Assembly: GCA_902773065.1 (NCBI GenBank)
Contig: CACYDD010000115.1
Coordinates: forward strand, 1 to 14,430
Length of the DNA: 14,430 nucleotides
Reading direction: 5' to 3'
Origin: an uncultured Ruminococcus sp.
GTDB lineage: Bacteria > Bacillota > Clostridia > Oscillospirales > Acutalibacteraceae
Both the position numbers and the translations under genes were made by a program. The notes beneath the pieces were generated by a model. That model was given only the letters and a program-made list of their open reading frames with translations. It did not search any database and was not told the DNA's origin. This document shows positions 7,058 to 14,082 of this stretch, in pieces (the first letter of the stretch is position 1; every line of letters begins with the position of its first letter).

Positions 7058-8205
7058 ATATCATCACCTCTTGCAAACTCTTCTTTTACTCTCTCTATGT
7101 AAGCGAGCCATCTGTCTGCAATTTTAGACAATCGGGTCTGATCAAATAACTTGACACATTCTTTTTGTATCTCCTGATAATTTTTTTCATCACTTAACGC
7201 TTTGATGATCGTCTGTACCAGTTCTTCTTCATTGCCCACCGAAAACAAATAACCGTTTTTTGCTTCTTCTATCATCATTTGCGCTGTTCCAGAGGGAAAA
7301 TCTGAAGAAATAGAAACCAAACCATTTGACATTGCTTCCGCCAATACATTTGGATATCCTTCAAAATCTGACGGCAGTACAAACAGTGCTGCATCCCTGT
7401 GATTTTTTATTGCATTTTTTTCTACACCAGGCAGGCTTACTCTGCTTTCCAAGTCCAATTCACTGACAAGCTTTTCCAGCTCATTTCTAAGCGGACCCTC
7501 TCCATAAATTGTCAGCGTATAATCAGAATACTCCTCCGGCAATTTTGAAAATGCTCTGATAAGCATGGCCTGATTTTTCTGAGGTATCATTCTGCCGACG
7601 GTAATAATATTCTTTTTCCTTTCCACAACCGGTGCAGTTTCAACCTGATCGTCCCCTATCGGATTATAGATCACAACAATATTATCCAATCCATAGTTTT
7701 CTTCACAAATTTGCTTAACAACATCTGACTGACAAACAAACCCATCCGCACGGGAATAAACATATTTCATGATTTTCCGCTTCTTTTTACCATACCTGAG
7801 CGGATCATTTCTTTCCGAAAGGATAATTGGTATACCGAGTTCCCGACAACATTTCCATCCTATCAGATTGGTCATAAACATAAAAGAAATCACCACATCA
7901 GGGCGTATTTCCTTCATGAATTGCTTCATCCTTTTTTTTCTTTTCAGCTCTATAAATGGTATTTTCAGATACTTCTCCAACTTACCCATTTTTTTTGTTC
8001 CGGCATTCAGTCTTAGCACTTTAACCTTCTCGTCCAACGGATAAAAATTTGATTCACTGTCAAAGGTCATGAAATATGTGTCAATATTTCTTCGGCTGAA
8101 TTCAGAGCACAAAGATGTCATAACCCTTTCTGCCCCGCCAGCAACATTATCGGGAATCAAAAACATAACCTTATGTACTTTTCTATCTTCTAACTTGTTT
8201 CCCAT
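7054..8205 (-). CDS. Family 4 glycosyltransferase (GT-B)
   Basis: A 383-residue GT-B enzyme. The N-domain carries the acceptor-side glycine loop NVAGGAERV (20-28). The C-domain has NIITVGRMIPQKN (199-211), YGEGPLR (234-240), LPGVEKN and the nucleotide-sugar-binding E-x7-E motif FEGYPNVLAEAMSNG (281-295; Glu282 and Glu290). It is a retaining transferase by family rule, acting on the cytoplasmic face on undecaprenyl-PP-linked intermediates. The GGAER subtype is common among GalNAc-, GlcNAc- and uronic-acid-adding enzymes in capsule loci, but the sugar cannot be read from sequence. The start ATG has AGGAG about five bases upstream. One base separates it from the preceding gene's stop, and its own stop overlaps the wzy start. 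Confidence 0.9.
   Translation of the reverse strand: MGNKLEDRKVHKVMFLIPDNVAGGAERVMTSLCSEFSRRNIDTYFMTFDSESNFYPLDEKVKVLRLNAGTKKMGKLEKYLKIPFIELKRKKRMKQFMKEIRPDVVISFMFMTNLIGWKCCRELGIPIILSERNDPLRYGKKKRKIMKYVYSRADGFVCQSDVVKQICEENYGLDNIVVIYNPIGDDQVETAPVVERKKNIITVGRMIPQKNQAMLIRAFSKLPEEYSDYTLTIYGEGPLRNELEKLVSELDLESRVSLPGVEKNAIKNHRDAALFVLPSDFEGYPNVLAEAMSNGLVSISSDFPSGTAQMMIEEAKNGYLFSVGNEEELVQTIIKALSDEKNYQEIQKECVKLFDQTRLSKIADRWLAYIERVKEEFARGDDI
7063..7070 (-). promoter_or_regulatory. Strong ribosome binding site for the TTG start of wzy
   Basis: GAGGTGAT on the minus strand, five bases before TTG at 7057, within the last codons of the upstream glycosyltransferase gene. An ATG inside the site (7064-7062) opens only a short frame unrelated to the membrane protein, so the TTG is the probable start. 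Confidence 0.7.
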
Positions 8206-8206
8206 A

Positions 8207-9415
8207 TTATCTCCTGTTATATAATTCTGTACATTTTTTCAGCTTAGAATAAAATGCCCTTCTTCTAATGTTTAATTTGGAGTTTTCATATTCCTTGGAC
8301 TTTTCAAACAACTGCTCTTTCAATGCTGATATTTCGGACCAATTTTCAAGAAGAGGCACTATTTTATCTGTAAAAGCCTCTGCACTAAGTTCCTTTACCA
8401 GCAGTTTTTCCGGCAGCAGCTCACAAATACCATCAATATCCGAGCCAAAACAGAGCATCCCACTTGCCATTGCTTCAATCAGTGATCTTGGCAGTCCTTC
8501 ACCGGTGGAAGGAAACACAAAAATATGTCCTCTCAACAGTTCCTTCTGAACTAATGCAAACCCCGACTTCCATCCCGTAAATTCGATCTCATCCCTGATA
8601 TCAAGTTTGGCTGCAAGTTCCTCAAACTCCTGTCTTTTATCTCCATCGCCGATCAGGATTCCCTTAACGGAGAAGCCCTTGCTTTTCAGATTTGCCAATG
8701 TTTCTATAAAAACATTCTGTCCCTTGCGATAATCCATCATTTCTCCTGAATGAATAAAAACGATCGGATCGGGCAAATCATCACTCCACTGTTTATTTAC
8801 AAAGCTTTCCGCAGAAAGATTGATGGTAGAATAATAGCTTTCAAAATATCTGTTGCTTTCTCCTTTTATCCTTGCTGTTGAAGGATACAGTTCCTGTAAA
8901 ACATGCTCCGTAACATAGGCAACACCGTTAGCTTTCAAGCACATTTTCTTGGTCTGATTTGTTATCTTTTTTTGTATCAACGGCTGATAAAAGCTCTTCA
9001 TTGACTGTGATGAAAAATGTGTCATAGGATTATTCATCAGTTCGACCGCAAACGGTTTTTTGCTGCGTTTAACGATATTGTAGGATACCATTGAAATTGG
9101 ACTTGGTGCTCTAAAGATAACACAATCCGTTTGCGCCAACGCTGTTTTTAATGCACGCTGTATAGCGGCATAATTTTTTACTATACCGCCTGTACCTCTG
9201 AAATCCGGCATTCCGACAAATGAAACCCTGTCTCTGTCTGAACGCAGCGCCTTTTTTCCCACAGACTCACATTCCCTCATTCTGGCACATACAACGATTT
9301 CATCAAACACACTTAAATATCTGTCCCAGAATTTAACATCTGACTGTTTATCTACCCATATTTCACCATTTGGAAGCTTCATAAAATGTTGTTCCTGTAT
9401 TACCAACAGCTTCAT
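8207..9415 (-). CDS. Family 4-like glycosyltransferase (GT-B)
   Basis: A 402-residue protein with a clear GT4 C-domain: IVFIHSGEMMDYRKGQ (218-233), GILIGDGDKR (252-261), FTGW (279-282) and the E-x7-E motif GEGLPRSLIEAMASG (305-319; Glu306 and Glu314). The N-domain is divergent. It lacks the usual glycine-rich GG loop and starts with KLLVIQEQHFMKLPNGEIWVD, an N-terminus seen in a subgroup of polysaccharide-locus transferases. Expected to add one sugar to the lipid-linked repeat unit; donor and linkage unknown. Start ATG at 9415 has GGGAAGTG about ten bases upstream in the 26-base gap after the family 2 transferase gene. Family assignment is sound, specificity open. Confidence 0.87.
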   Translation of the reverse strand: MKLLVIQEQHFMKLPNGEIWVDKQSDVKFWDRYLSVFDEIVVCARMRECESVGKKALRSDRDRVSFVGMPDFRGTGGIVKNYAAIQRALKTALAQTDCVIFRAPSPISMVSYNIVKRSKKPFAVELMNNPMTHFSSQSMKSFYQPLIQKKITNQTKKMCLKANGVAYVTEHVLQELYPSTARIKGESNRYFESYYSTINLSAESFVNKQWSDDLPDPIVFIHSGEMMDYRKGQNVFIETLANLKSKGFSVKGILIGDGDKRQEFEELAAKLDIRDEIEFTGWKSGFALVQKELLRGHIFVFPSTGEGLPRSLIEAMASGMLCFGSDIDGICELLPEKLLVKELSAEAFTDKIVPLLENWSEISALKEQLFEKSKEYENSKLNIRRRAFYSKLKKCTELYNRR

Positions 9416-9441
9416 ATAACCGCACTTCCCGTTTTATTATT

Positions 9442-10218
9442 TTACTTCCATCTGAATCCCCATTTTTTGAAATATTGCTTCATAGAATTCAGATGTATCT
9501 TGAACAGTTTACGATTCTTATGAGAACCCTTTTCCCATTTGTGTTTTACTGTCGTACCAGGAAAATACATTACTTTTGATACTTCATTGACTCTTTTACA
9601 AAGATCAGCATCCTCCATGTACATAAAGTACCGTTCATCAAACCCCTTCAGTTCCTGCAGAAGCTCTGTCTTAATAACGAGAAAACTTCCCTGTGCAAAC
9701 GGAACCTGAAACGGCTGAGTATAATCTGCATCATACATAATATGATACCGGTATCTTTTCTTAAAGATCTTCTTGAAAAAAAATCTGACAAGCATATCAA
9801 AAAATGTAATTTCCCGCCGATAGACATACAAGAATTCGCCATTTTCATCTACCAGACGAGGAGCACAGACTCCTATGGATCTATCTTTTTTCATATATTC
9901 AAGTATCATCTTAAAGGAATCTTCATGAAGAATAATGTCCGGATTAACAATTGCATGATAATCAGAATTGATTTCATTAAGGATATAGTTATGTCCTCCT
10001 CCAAAGCCTAAATTCTGATTGGTTTTTACATACTTAACATCACTGTATTTTTTAACAAGCACCTGATAATCCGCTTCATTATCGGCATTATCAATAATAT
10101 ACACCAGTTTTTTCATTGACGGATCAGTATACCGCTCAATTGAATCCACTGCGGTAATAATATCAGAAACATTGTGATATGAAACAATGCCGACCGTTAA
10201 ATCTAATTTATCATTCAT
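9442..10218 (-). CDS. Family 2 glycosyltransferase, rhamnosyltransferase-like (WbbL group)
   Basis: A 258-residue GT-A enzyme. LTVGIVSYHN (7-16) opens the nucleotide-binding fold, NQNLGFGGGHNYIL (67-80) is the typical N-x-G-F-G/A loop, VNPDI (91-95) stands for the DxD metal site, AQGSFLVIK (175-183) follows, and the acceptor-side GFDERYFMYMEDADLCKR (192-209) carries the catalytic acidic cluster. This combination is typical of dTDP-rhamnosyltransferases of the WbbL/RfbF group, and the dTDP-rhamnose genes in the same operon support that donor. Short for the group (often near 280-300 residues) but with all motifs. The ribosome site is weak (AGAG), and only 15 bases separate it from ugd, so coupled translation is possible. 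Rhamnose specificity is inference. Confidence 0.87.
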   Translation of the reverse strand: MNDKLDLTVGIVSYHNVSDIITAVDSIERYTDPSMKKLVYIIDNADNEADYQVLVKKYSDVKYVKTNQNLGFGGGHNYILNEINSDYHAIVNPDIILHEDSFKMILEYMKKDRSIGVCAPRLVDENGEFLYVYRREITFFDMLVRFFFKKIFKKRYRYHIMYDADYTQPFQVPFAQGSFLVIKTELLQELKGFDERYFMYMEDADLCKRVNEVSKVMYFPGTTVKHKWEKGSHKNRKLFKIHLNSMKQYFKKWGFRWK

Positions 10219-10233
10219 AAGCTTTGATCTCTT

Positions 10234-11478
10234 TTAATCTCTTCTGAACAGATCTCTTGTATATACCTTTTCTTTTACATCGTCAAGACAGCTGTCATAT
10301 CTGTTTGCAATGATTGCCTGTGACTGCGACTTGAATTTTTCCAGATCGTTGATTACCTTACTGCCAAAGAATGTGCTTCCATCTTCAAGTGTAGGTTCAT
10401 ATACAATAACCGTAGCTCCTTTGGCTTTGATGCGTTTCATTACGCCCTGAATAGAACTCTGACGGAAGTTATCGCTGTTACTTTTCATTGTAAGGCGATA
10501 GACACCAATAATCACTTCATGCTCCTTTGCTTTATCAAAGCTTTCACTTGCCTGATATGCTCCTGCTATTTCAAGCACTCTGTCGGCAATATAATCCTTT
10601 CGGGTACGGTTGCTCTCGACAATGGCTTCGATCAGGTTTTCCGGAACTTCCGCATAATTCGCCAAAAGTTGTTTGGTATCCTTTGGCAGGCAATAGCCGC
10701 CATAACCAAAAGACGGATTATTGTAATGTGTACCAATTCTGGGATCAAGACATACACCATTGATAATCTGCTGTGTATCAAGACCTTTCATTTCGGCATA
10801 AGTATCCAATTCATTAAAATAGCTGACACGCAGTGCAAGATAAGTATTAGCAAAAAGTTTGACAGCTTCTGCTTCCGTAAATCCCATAAAAAGGGTGGGT
10901 ATATTTTCTTTGACCGCCCCTTCCTGCAGCAGTTCTGCAAAGGTATGGGCAGCTTTTACTAATCTTTCATCTTCCATATCTGTGCCGACAATAATACGGC
11001 TGGGATAGAGATTATCATAGAGAGCTTTGGATTCTCTGAGAAACTCCGGACTGAAAATAATGTTTTTGCTGCCCGTTTTTTCTCTTATGGAATTTGTATA
11101 TCCAACAGGAATAGTAGATTTGATGACCATAATAGCATCCGGATTATACCGCATTACAAGATCAATAACCGCTTCAACTGCACTTGTATCAAAGTGCTGC
11201 GTTTTACTGTCATAGTTGGTTGGAGCAGCTATCACAATAAGGTCAGCATTTTTATATGCAAGTTCAGCGTCGAGTGTTGCTGTGAGATCAAGTTCCTTTT
11301 CGGCAAGGTACTTTTCAATATAATCGTCCTGAATTGGAGATTTTCTTTGATTGATAAGTTCTACTTTCTCGGAGATAATATCCACCGCATATACCTTATG
11401 ATGCTGTGATAACAATGTTGCAATCGACAAACCGACATAACCTGTTCCGGCCACGGCTATGGTGTATTTCTTATCCAT
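10234..11478 (-). CDS. ugd: UDP-glucose 6-dehydrogenase
   Basis: A 414-residue member of the UDP-glucose/GDP-mannose dehydrogenase family. It oxidises UDP-glucose to UDP-glucuronate with two NAD+ in the cytoplasm. It has the Rossmann loop IAVAGTGYVG (7-16), IKSTIPVGYT (119-128), SPEFLRES (143-150), the central-domain NTYLALRVSYFNELD (211-225) and the catalytic loop FGYGGYCLPKDTK (257-269) with nucleophile Cys263. The compact length and the LDPRIGTHYNNPSFGYGGY region are those of HasB/short-type Ugd rather than of the UDP-ManNAc dehydrogenase WecC group. The epimerase gene lies 13 bases upstream, and its TAA stop merges with the TAAGGA ribosome site of ugd. Together the two enzymes would supply both glucuronate and galacturonate donors. 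Confidence 0.93.
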   Translation of the reverse strand: MDKKYTIAVAGTGYVGLSIATLLSQHHKVYAVDIISEKVELINQRKSPIQDDYIEKYLAEKELDLTATLDAELAYKNADLIVIAAPTNYDSKTQHFDTSAVEAVIDLVMRYNPDAIMVIKSTIPVGYTNSIREKTGSKNIIFSPEFLRESKALYDNLYPSRIIVGTDMEDERLVKAAHTFAELLQEGAVKENIPTLFMGFTEAEAVKLFANTYLALRVSYFNELDTYAEMKGLDTQQIINGVCLDPRIGTHYNNPSFGYGGYCLPKDTKQLLANYAEVPENLIEAIVESNRTRKDYIADRVLEIAGAYQASESFDKAKEHEVIIGVYRLTMKSNSDNFRQSSIQGVMKRIKAKGATVIVYEPTLEDGSTFFGSKVINDLEKFKSQSQAIIANRYDSCLDDVKEKVYTRDLFRRD

Positions 11479-11491
11479 TCCTCAACCATCC

Positions 11492-12538
11492 TTACATATA
11501 AAATTCTTTATACCATTCTGCAAACTTTCTCAAACCCTCACGAAGCGAAGTGCATGGTTTGAAACCGTAATCTCTTTCAAGAGCATCCGTATCAGCATAA
11601 GTAATCGGCACATCGCCGGGCTGCATCGGAACAAGCTCTTTATGTGCCTCAAAATCATAATCCTGCGGAAGCACACCCGCACGAACCAGTTCTTCAGACA
11701 AAATCTGCACGAAATCAAGAAGATTCTCCGGCTGATTATTACCAATGTTATAAACAGCATAAGGCGGAATAGGAAGTCCGTCTTCCCCGTTCTTCTTATC
11801 AGGTGCGCCCTGCATCACTCTGACGACACCCTCAACGATATCATCAACGAAGGTGAAATCACGCTTGCAGTTGCCGTAGTTGAAAATTTTGATTGTTTCG
11901 CCGCTAACAAGTTTATTCGTAAAACCGAAATAAGCCATATCAGGACGACCGGCAGGACCATAAACCGTAAAGAAACGCAATCCTGTTGACGGGATATTGT
12001 AAAGTTTAGAATAGGCATGAGCCATCAGTTCATTTGATTTTTTCGTTGCCGCATACAACGAAACGGGATTATCAACCTTATCATCAGTAGAATAAGGAAC
12101 CTTCTTGTTAGAACCATAAACCGATGAACTGGACGCATACACCAAATGCTCAACAGGGTAATTGCGACAAGCCTCCAAAATATTAAAGAAACCAATCAAA
12201 TTAGACTCTATGTAAGCACCGGGATTCGTAATAGAATAACGTACTCCTGCCTGTGCTGCTAAATTGACAACAACAGAAGGCTTGTATTTGTCAAAAACAG
12301 AATCGATCAGTTCTTTATCTGCGATATTTCCTTTGATAAAGGTAAAGTTTTGGTTCTTGTTGAGTTGGTTCAGACGATACTCTTTTAGTCTGACATCGTA
12401 GTAGTCGTTCACACTGTCAATACCAATAATGGATGCAGTCGGCACATCAACAAGCAATCTTTTTACCAGATTTGAACCGATAAACCCTGCCACTCCTGTA
12501 ACAAAAATTGTCTTTTTATCTAAATCAATATGTTCCAT
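11492..12538 (-). CDS. NAD-dependent epimerase, probable UDP-glucuronate 4-epimerase
   Basis: A 348-residue extended short-chain dehydrogenase/reductase. It has the NAD loop VTGVAGFIGSN (13-23), NLAAQAGVRYS (92-102), the catalytic Ser in YASSSSVYG (134-142) and the Y-x3-K pair Tyr162/Lys166. Two features separate the UDP-glucuronate 4-epimerases (Cap1J, LpsL type) from GalE and RmlB: the IDSVNDYYDVRLKEYRL segment (40-56), and LRFFTVYGPAGRPDMA after the catalytic pair. The product would be UDP-galacturonate. Ugd, which makes its substrate, is encoded immediately downstream; rfbC is 21 bases upstream. The start ATG is preceded by TTAGGAAGTGA at about nine bases. UDP-glucose 4-epimerase activity is the alternative but fits the N-terminal motif less well. 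Confidence 0.87.
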   Translation of the reverse strand: MEHIDLDKKTIFVTGVAGFIGSNLVKRLLVDVPTASIIGIDSVNDYYDVRLKEYRLNQLNKNQNFTFIKGNIADKELIDSVFDKYKPSVVVNLAAQAGVRYSITNPGAYIESNLIGFFNILEACRNYPVEHLVYASSSSVYGSNKKVPYSTDDKVDNPVSLYAATKKSNELMAHAYSKLYNIPSTGLRFFTVYGPAGRPDMAYFGFTNKLVSGETIKIFNYGNCKRDFTFVDDIVEGVVRVMQGAPDKKNGEDGLPIPPYAVYNIGNNQPENLLDFVQILSEELVRAGVLPQDYDFEAHKELVPMQPGDVPITYADTDALERDYGFKPCTSLREGLRKFAEWYKEFYM

Positions 12539-12559
12539 GAAATCACTTCCTAATACTAA

Positions 12560-13174
12560 TCAGAACTTGAATGTATCTTTAATGCCTGACCATTTCTGAT
12601 CTTTGTCGCTCAAATTCAGCGGGGTACCATCTACCAGAGTATATCCGGCAGCACTTGCTGTGCCGCCATACTCACCAGTTACACCAAGTGAAGACCAGTC
12701 AATACCAATTTCGGGGTCATTCCATGCAAGGCCGCCCTCGTCGTTGGCATGATAGAAATCATCGCATTTGTAACAAAATTCTGCAACATCACTCAGAACA
12801 AGAAAGCCGTGAGCAAATCCACGAGGAATCAAGAACTGCTTCTTGTTTTCTTCAGTCAGCTCTACGCCAAACCATTTTCCGTAAGTTTTGCTGCCGCTTC
12901 TCAGGTCGACGGCTACATCAAAGACGGAACCCTTTATTGCTCTGACAAGCTTTGTCTGTGGGAACTGCTTCTGAAAGTGCAGACCTCTCAACACGCCTTT
13001 TGTTGACATGGACTGATTGTCCTGAACAAATGTGATGTTGATGCCGGCTTCCTTCATGTCGTTTTCGTTATAGGTTTCCATAAAGTAACCTCTGCTGTCG
13101 CCGTGAACAGCAGGAGTGATAACACAAAGTCCTTCTATGCCGCCAACATTTTTTTCAACTGTGATCTGTCCCAT
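12560..13174 (-). CDS. rfbC: dTDP-4-dehydrorhamnose 3,5-epimerase
   Basis: A 204-residue cupin epimerase, third step of dTDP-L-rhamnose synthesis. Motifs: HGDSRGYFMETYN (24-36), QDNQSMSTKGVLRGLHFQ (51-68) with catalytic His66, KLVRAIKGSVFDVAVDLR (75-92), IPRGFAHGFLVLSD (116-129) and DFYHANDEGGLAWNDP (139-154), which contains the catalytic Tyr. It is about 20 residues longer than the classical enzyme (near 183) because of a Gly/Ala-rich insert at about 163-185. The open frame reaches 15 codons further upstream inside rfbD, but the ATG at 13174 fits the family N-terminus, overlaps the rfbD stop by one base (TGATG) and has AGGAG eleven bases upstream, so it is the chosen start. Also called rmlC. 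Confidence 0.95.
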   Translation of the reverse strand: MGQITVEKNVGGIEGLCVITPAVHGDSRGYFMETYNENDMKEAGINITFVQDNQSMSTKGVLRGLHFQKQFPQTKLVRAIKGSVFDVAVDLRSGSKTYGKWFGVELTEENKKQFLIPRGFAHGFLVLSDVAEFCYKCDDFYHANDEGGLAWNDPEIGIDWSSLGVTGEYGGTASAAGYTLVDGTPLNLSDKDQKWSGIKDTFKF

Positions 13175-14046
13175 CAGTATTCGATCTCCTTTAAATATCT
13201 TGAAAGCGCATCCTGCCATGTGGGAAGGAGCGCAAAACCGTTTTCTGTAAGCTTTGATTTATCCAAACGGCTGTTGTGCGGACGTTTTGCCTTTGACAAG
13301 CCGTATTCTTCGGTTGTGACAGGCACAACATTGGTGGTATAGCCTGCCTGATTAAATATCTCTTTGGTAAAGTCGTACCAGCTTATGTATCCACCCTCGT
13401 TGGTAGCGTGATAGTAACCGTACTTTTCGCTTTCGCACATATCAACAAGGAGCTTTGAAAGGTCATCAGTATAAGTTGGTGTGCCGATCTGGTCATTAAC
13501 AACACGGACAGTATCATATTTCTTGCCGACTCTCAGCATTGTCTTGATGAAGTTGTTTCCGTTCTTGCCGAATACCCATGCGATACGCACAATAAAGTAT
13601 TTTTCAAGCAACTCACTGACTGCCAACTCACCTTTCAGCTTGCTGTCACCGTAAACACAAAGTGGCGCATAATCCTTGCAGTCAGGCTGCCACGGCTCTG
13701 TGCCTTCGCCATCAAATACATAATCAGTGCTGATATATATCATCTTGCAGTCAAGCTCTTTGCAGGTCTGTGCAATATTTCTTGTGCCCTCGGAATTGAT
13801 AGCGTATACCTTAGCTCTGTTTTCGTCATCTTCGGCAGCATCGACGGCCGTCCAAGCCGCACAGTGTACCACTGCATCGGGTTTTACTTTAGTCAGAACC
13901 TTATTAACTGCGTTCTTATCGGTAATATCAAGGATAACATCCCCGCCTGAAATATCGCTGCCGACTGCTTCATGTCCTCTTGCAGTCAGTTCATTTACAA
14001 CATCATGTCCTAACTGTCCGCACACGCCCGTTACAAAAACCTTCAT
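13174..14046 (-). CDS. rfbD: dTDP-4-dehydrorhamnose reductase
   Basis: A 290-residue short-chain dehydrogenase-type reductase, last step to dTDP-L-rhamnose. It begins MKVFVTGVCGQLGHDV with the NAD(P)-binding loop, then VVHCAAWTAVDAAEDD (about 59-74), the ISTDYVFDG strand (about 105-113), the VYGDSKLKGE segment (131-140) holding the Y-x3-K pair Tyr132/Lys136, FGKNGNNFIKTM and VNDQIGTPTYTDDL, all RmlD hallmarks. Length is usual for the family. A GTG three codons upstream (14055) is in frame and could be the start. ATG at 14046 is preferred because the family begins at this point; GGAG-like sequences lie at several spacings in the repetitive leader, so the choice is not decisive. The stop overlaps the rfbC start, implying coupling. 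Confidence 0.93.
   Translation of the reverse strand: MKVFVTGVCGQLGHDVVNELTARGHEAVGSDISGGDVILDITDKNAVNKVLTKVKPDAVVHCAAWTAVDAAEDDENRAKVYAINSEGTRNIAQTCKELDCKMIYISTDYVFDGEGTEPWQPDCKDYAPLCVYGDSKLKGELAVSELLEKYFIVRIAWVFGKNGNNFIKTMLRVGKKYDTVRVVNDQIGTPTYTDDLSKLLVDMCESEKYGYYHATNEGGYISWYDFTKEIFNQAGYTTNVVPVTTEEYGLSKAKRPHNSRLDKSKLTENGFALLPTWQDALSRYLKEIEY
13186..13190 (-). promoter_or_regulatory. Ribosome binding site supporting the rfbC start
   Basis: AGGAG on the minus strand, inside the last codons of rfbD and eleven bases before the ATG at 13174. It supports the shorter rfbC over the frame that begins at 13219 inside rfbD. Confidence 0.55.
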
Positions 14047-14048
14047 CA

Positions 14049-14080
14049 ACTCCACACTCCACTCTCAACACTCCACACTC
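14049..14080. repeat. Short direct repeat in the rfbB-rfbD gap (21-base period)
   Basis: The 11-mer ACTCCACACTC occurs at 14049-14059 and again at 14070-14080, separated by CACTCTCAAC, which is itself built from the same CTC/CAC/AAC words. The unit thus has a 21-base period with one full and one partial copy. On the coding strand it reads as GAGTG/GTGGAG repeats that provide several GGAG-like ribosome sites before rfbD. It covers most of the spacer between the two genes and is lower in complexity than any other gap in the window. Confidence 0.6.
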
Positions 14081-14082
14081 AT

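Noticed and set aside
9416..9441. Possible terminator or promoter in the 26-base gap before the family 4 transferase
   Set aside because: No inverted repeat with a T-run and no recognisable -35/-10 pair; the gap only holds a GGGAAGTG ribosome-site candidate.
10519..10962. 147-codon open frame on the plus strand inside ugd
   Set aside because: It lies entirely antisense to the well-conserved ugd, has no ribosome site and a composition expected from reading the opposite strand of a coding gene.
11459..11989. 176-codon open frame on the plus strand across the ugd/epimerase junction
   Set aside because: It is antisense to two recognised enzymes, and the predicted protein has no domain-like features.
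13175..13219. N-terminal 15-codon extension of rfbC
   Set aside because: It lies within rfbD, and the RmlC family sequence begins at the ATG at 13174.
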